Below, piece after piece: positions 63,960-64,000 of a DNA stretch of 64,000 nucleotides (position 1 is the stretch's first letter; every line of letters begins with the position of its first letter). Under the pieces are notes generated by a model. The model was not told the DNA's origin and did no database searches. It saw nothing but the letters and a program-made list of their open reading frames with translations. This DNA is from Alphaproteobacteria bacterium (lineage in GTDB: Bacteria > Pseudomonadota > Alphaproteobacteria > Sphingomonadales > Sphingomonadaceae): assembly GCA_030424845.1 (NCBI GenBank), contig JAUHWC010000004.1:248001-312000 (forward strand), read 5' to 3'. Both the position numbers and the translations under genes were made by a program.

Positions 63960-64000
63960 ATGATTTCGATTACCAGCTGGAACATCAATTCGGTCCGCCT
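63960..64000 (+). CDS. xthA: exodeoxyribonuclease III, N-terminal start only (cut by window edge)
   Basis: Only 14 codons are visible: MISITSWNINSVRL. This is the standard N-terminus of exodeoxyribonuclease III/AP endonuclease (the SWNINSVR strand holds the first metal-site Asn). The position next to lolA is usual in this group. The rest lies outside the window. Confidence 0.85.
   Translation, partial: MISITSWNINSVR

Overview
The window is about 64 kb of GC-rich, gene-dense chromosome from an alphaproteobacterium. It most likely belongs to the Sphingomonadales, probably an Erythrobacteraceae-type organism. The reasons are an HWE-family histidine kinase, GlnD, a PabB-PabC fusion, MidA next to lgt, lolA next to xthA, many very short intergenic gaps, alphaproteobacterial regulatory motifs (LexA GTTC-N7-GTTC and CtrA-like TTAA-N7-TTAA) and many starts that look leaderless. 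No rRNA, tRNA, CRISPR array, prophage or insertion sequence is visible. The genus is inference.

Layout. 1-8 kb: the end of a LysR regulator; a minus-strand nhaA-terC-carbonic anhydrase cluster that looks like a pH/ion homeostasis operon; small proteins and a thermonuclease; an interrupted membrane-protein gene; nrdB. 8-11 kb: nrdA and a 552-bp regulatory region holding a LexA box, a CtrA-like box, a GANTC cluster and a direct-repeat box. 11-20 kb: TraB/GumN protein, nadB, an interrupted PAP2 gene, an ABC ATPase, an interrupted OafA-type acyltransferase and two DoxX-like membrane proteins. 20-29 kb: a one-domain asparaginase, an endonuclease III-like protein, guaA, two tandem 27-codon ORFs, gyrB, an AI-2E-type permease and an acyltransferase. 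28-42 kb: two tandem secreted esterases, a GAF-PAS-HWE kinase, midA-lgt, glnD, a GNAT protein, yggS/thiE, ftsK. 41-54 kb: a tannase-like esterase, an SGNH hydrolase, a HerA-like ATPase, a flavin reductase, an alanine dehydrogenase with an internal deletion, a diguanylate cyclase, a thioesterase, an oligopeptidase B-like S9 peptidase and an aminopeptidase P. 54-64 kb: an EF-hand protein with an OmpR-type two-component system, a DUF853 ATPase, pabBC, an aminotransferase, an RluA enzyme, arfB, rpmG, lolA, a candidate small RNA and the start of xthA.

The most interesting signals are regulatory and mutational. (1) The direct repeat GCGAC-N5-GCGAC occurs in three intergenic regions: before a 72-residue membrane protein, before the EF-hand/two-component operon, and before a candidate small RNA with a strong terminator. 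This suggests an undescribed regulon of the linked OmpR-type regulator. (2) Three otherwise intact genes each carry one in-frame TAG, and a fourth small gene is cut short by TAG. Three of the four stops lie in CCTAGG, which is what G-to-A mutation of CCTGGG (TGG to TAG) would give. (3) Alanine dehydrogenase lacks about 51 residues, including the conserved Lys-Val-Lys-Glu segment, without loss of frame. (4) At least ten genes have a -10-like hexamer six or seven bases before the start codon, suggesting leaderless mRNAs; one palindromic -10 appears to serve both yggS and thiE.
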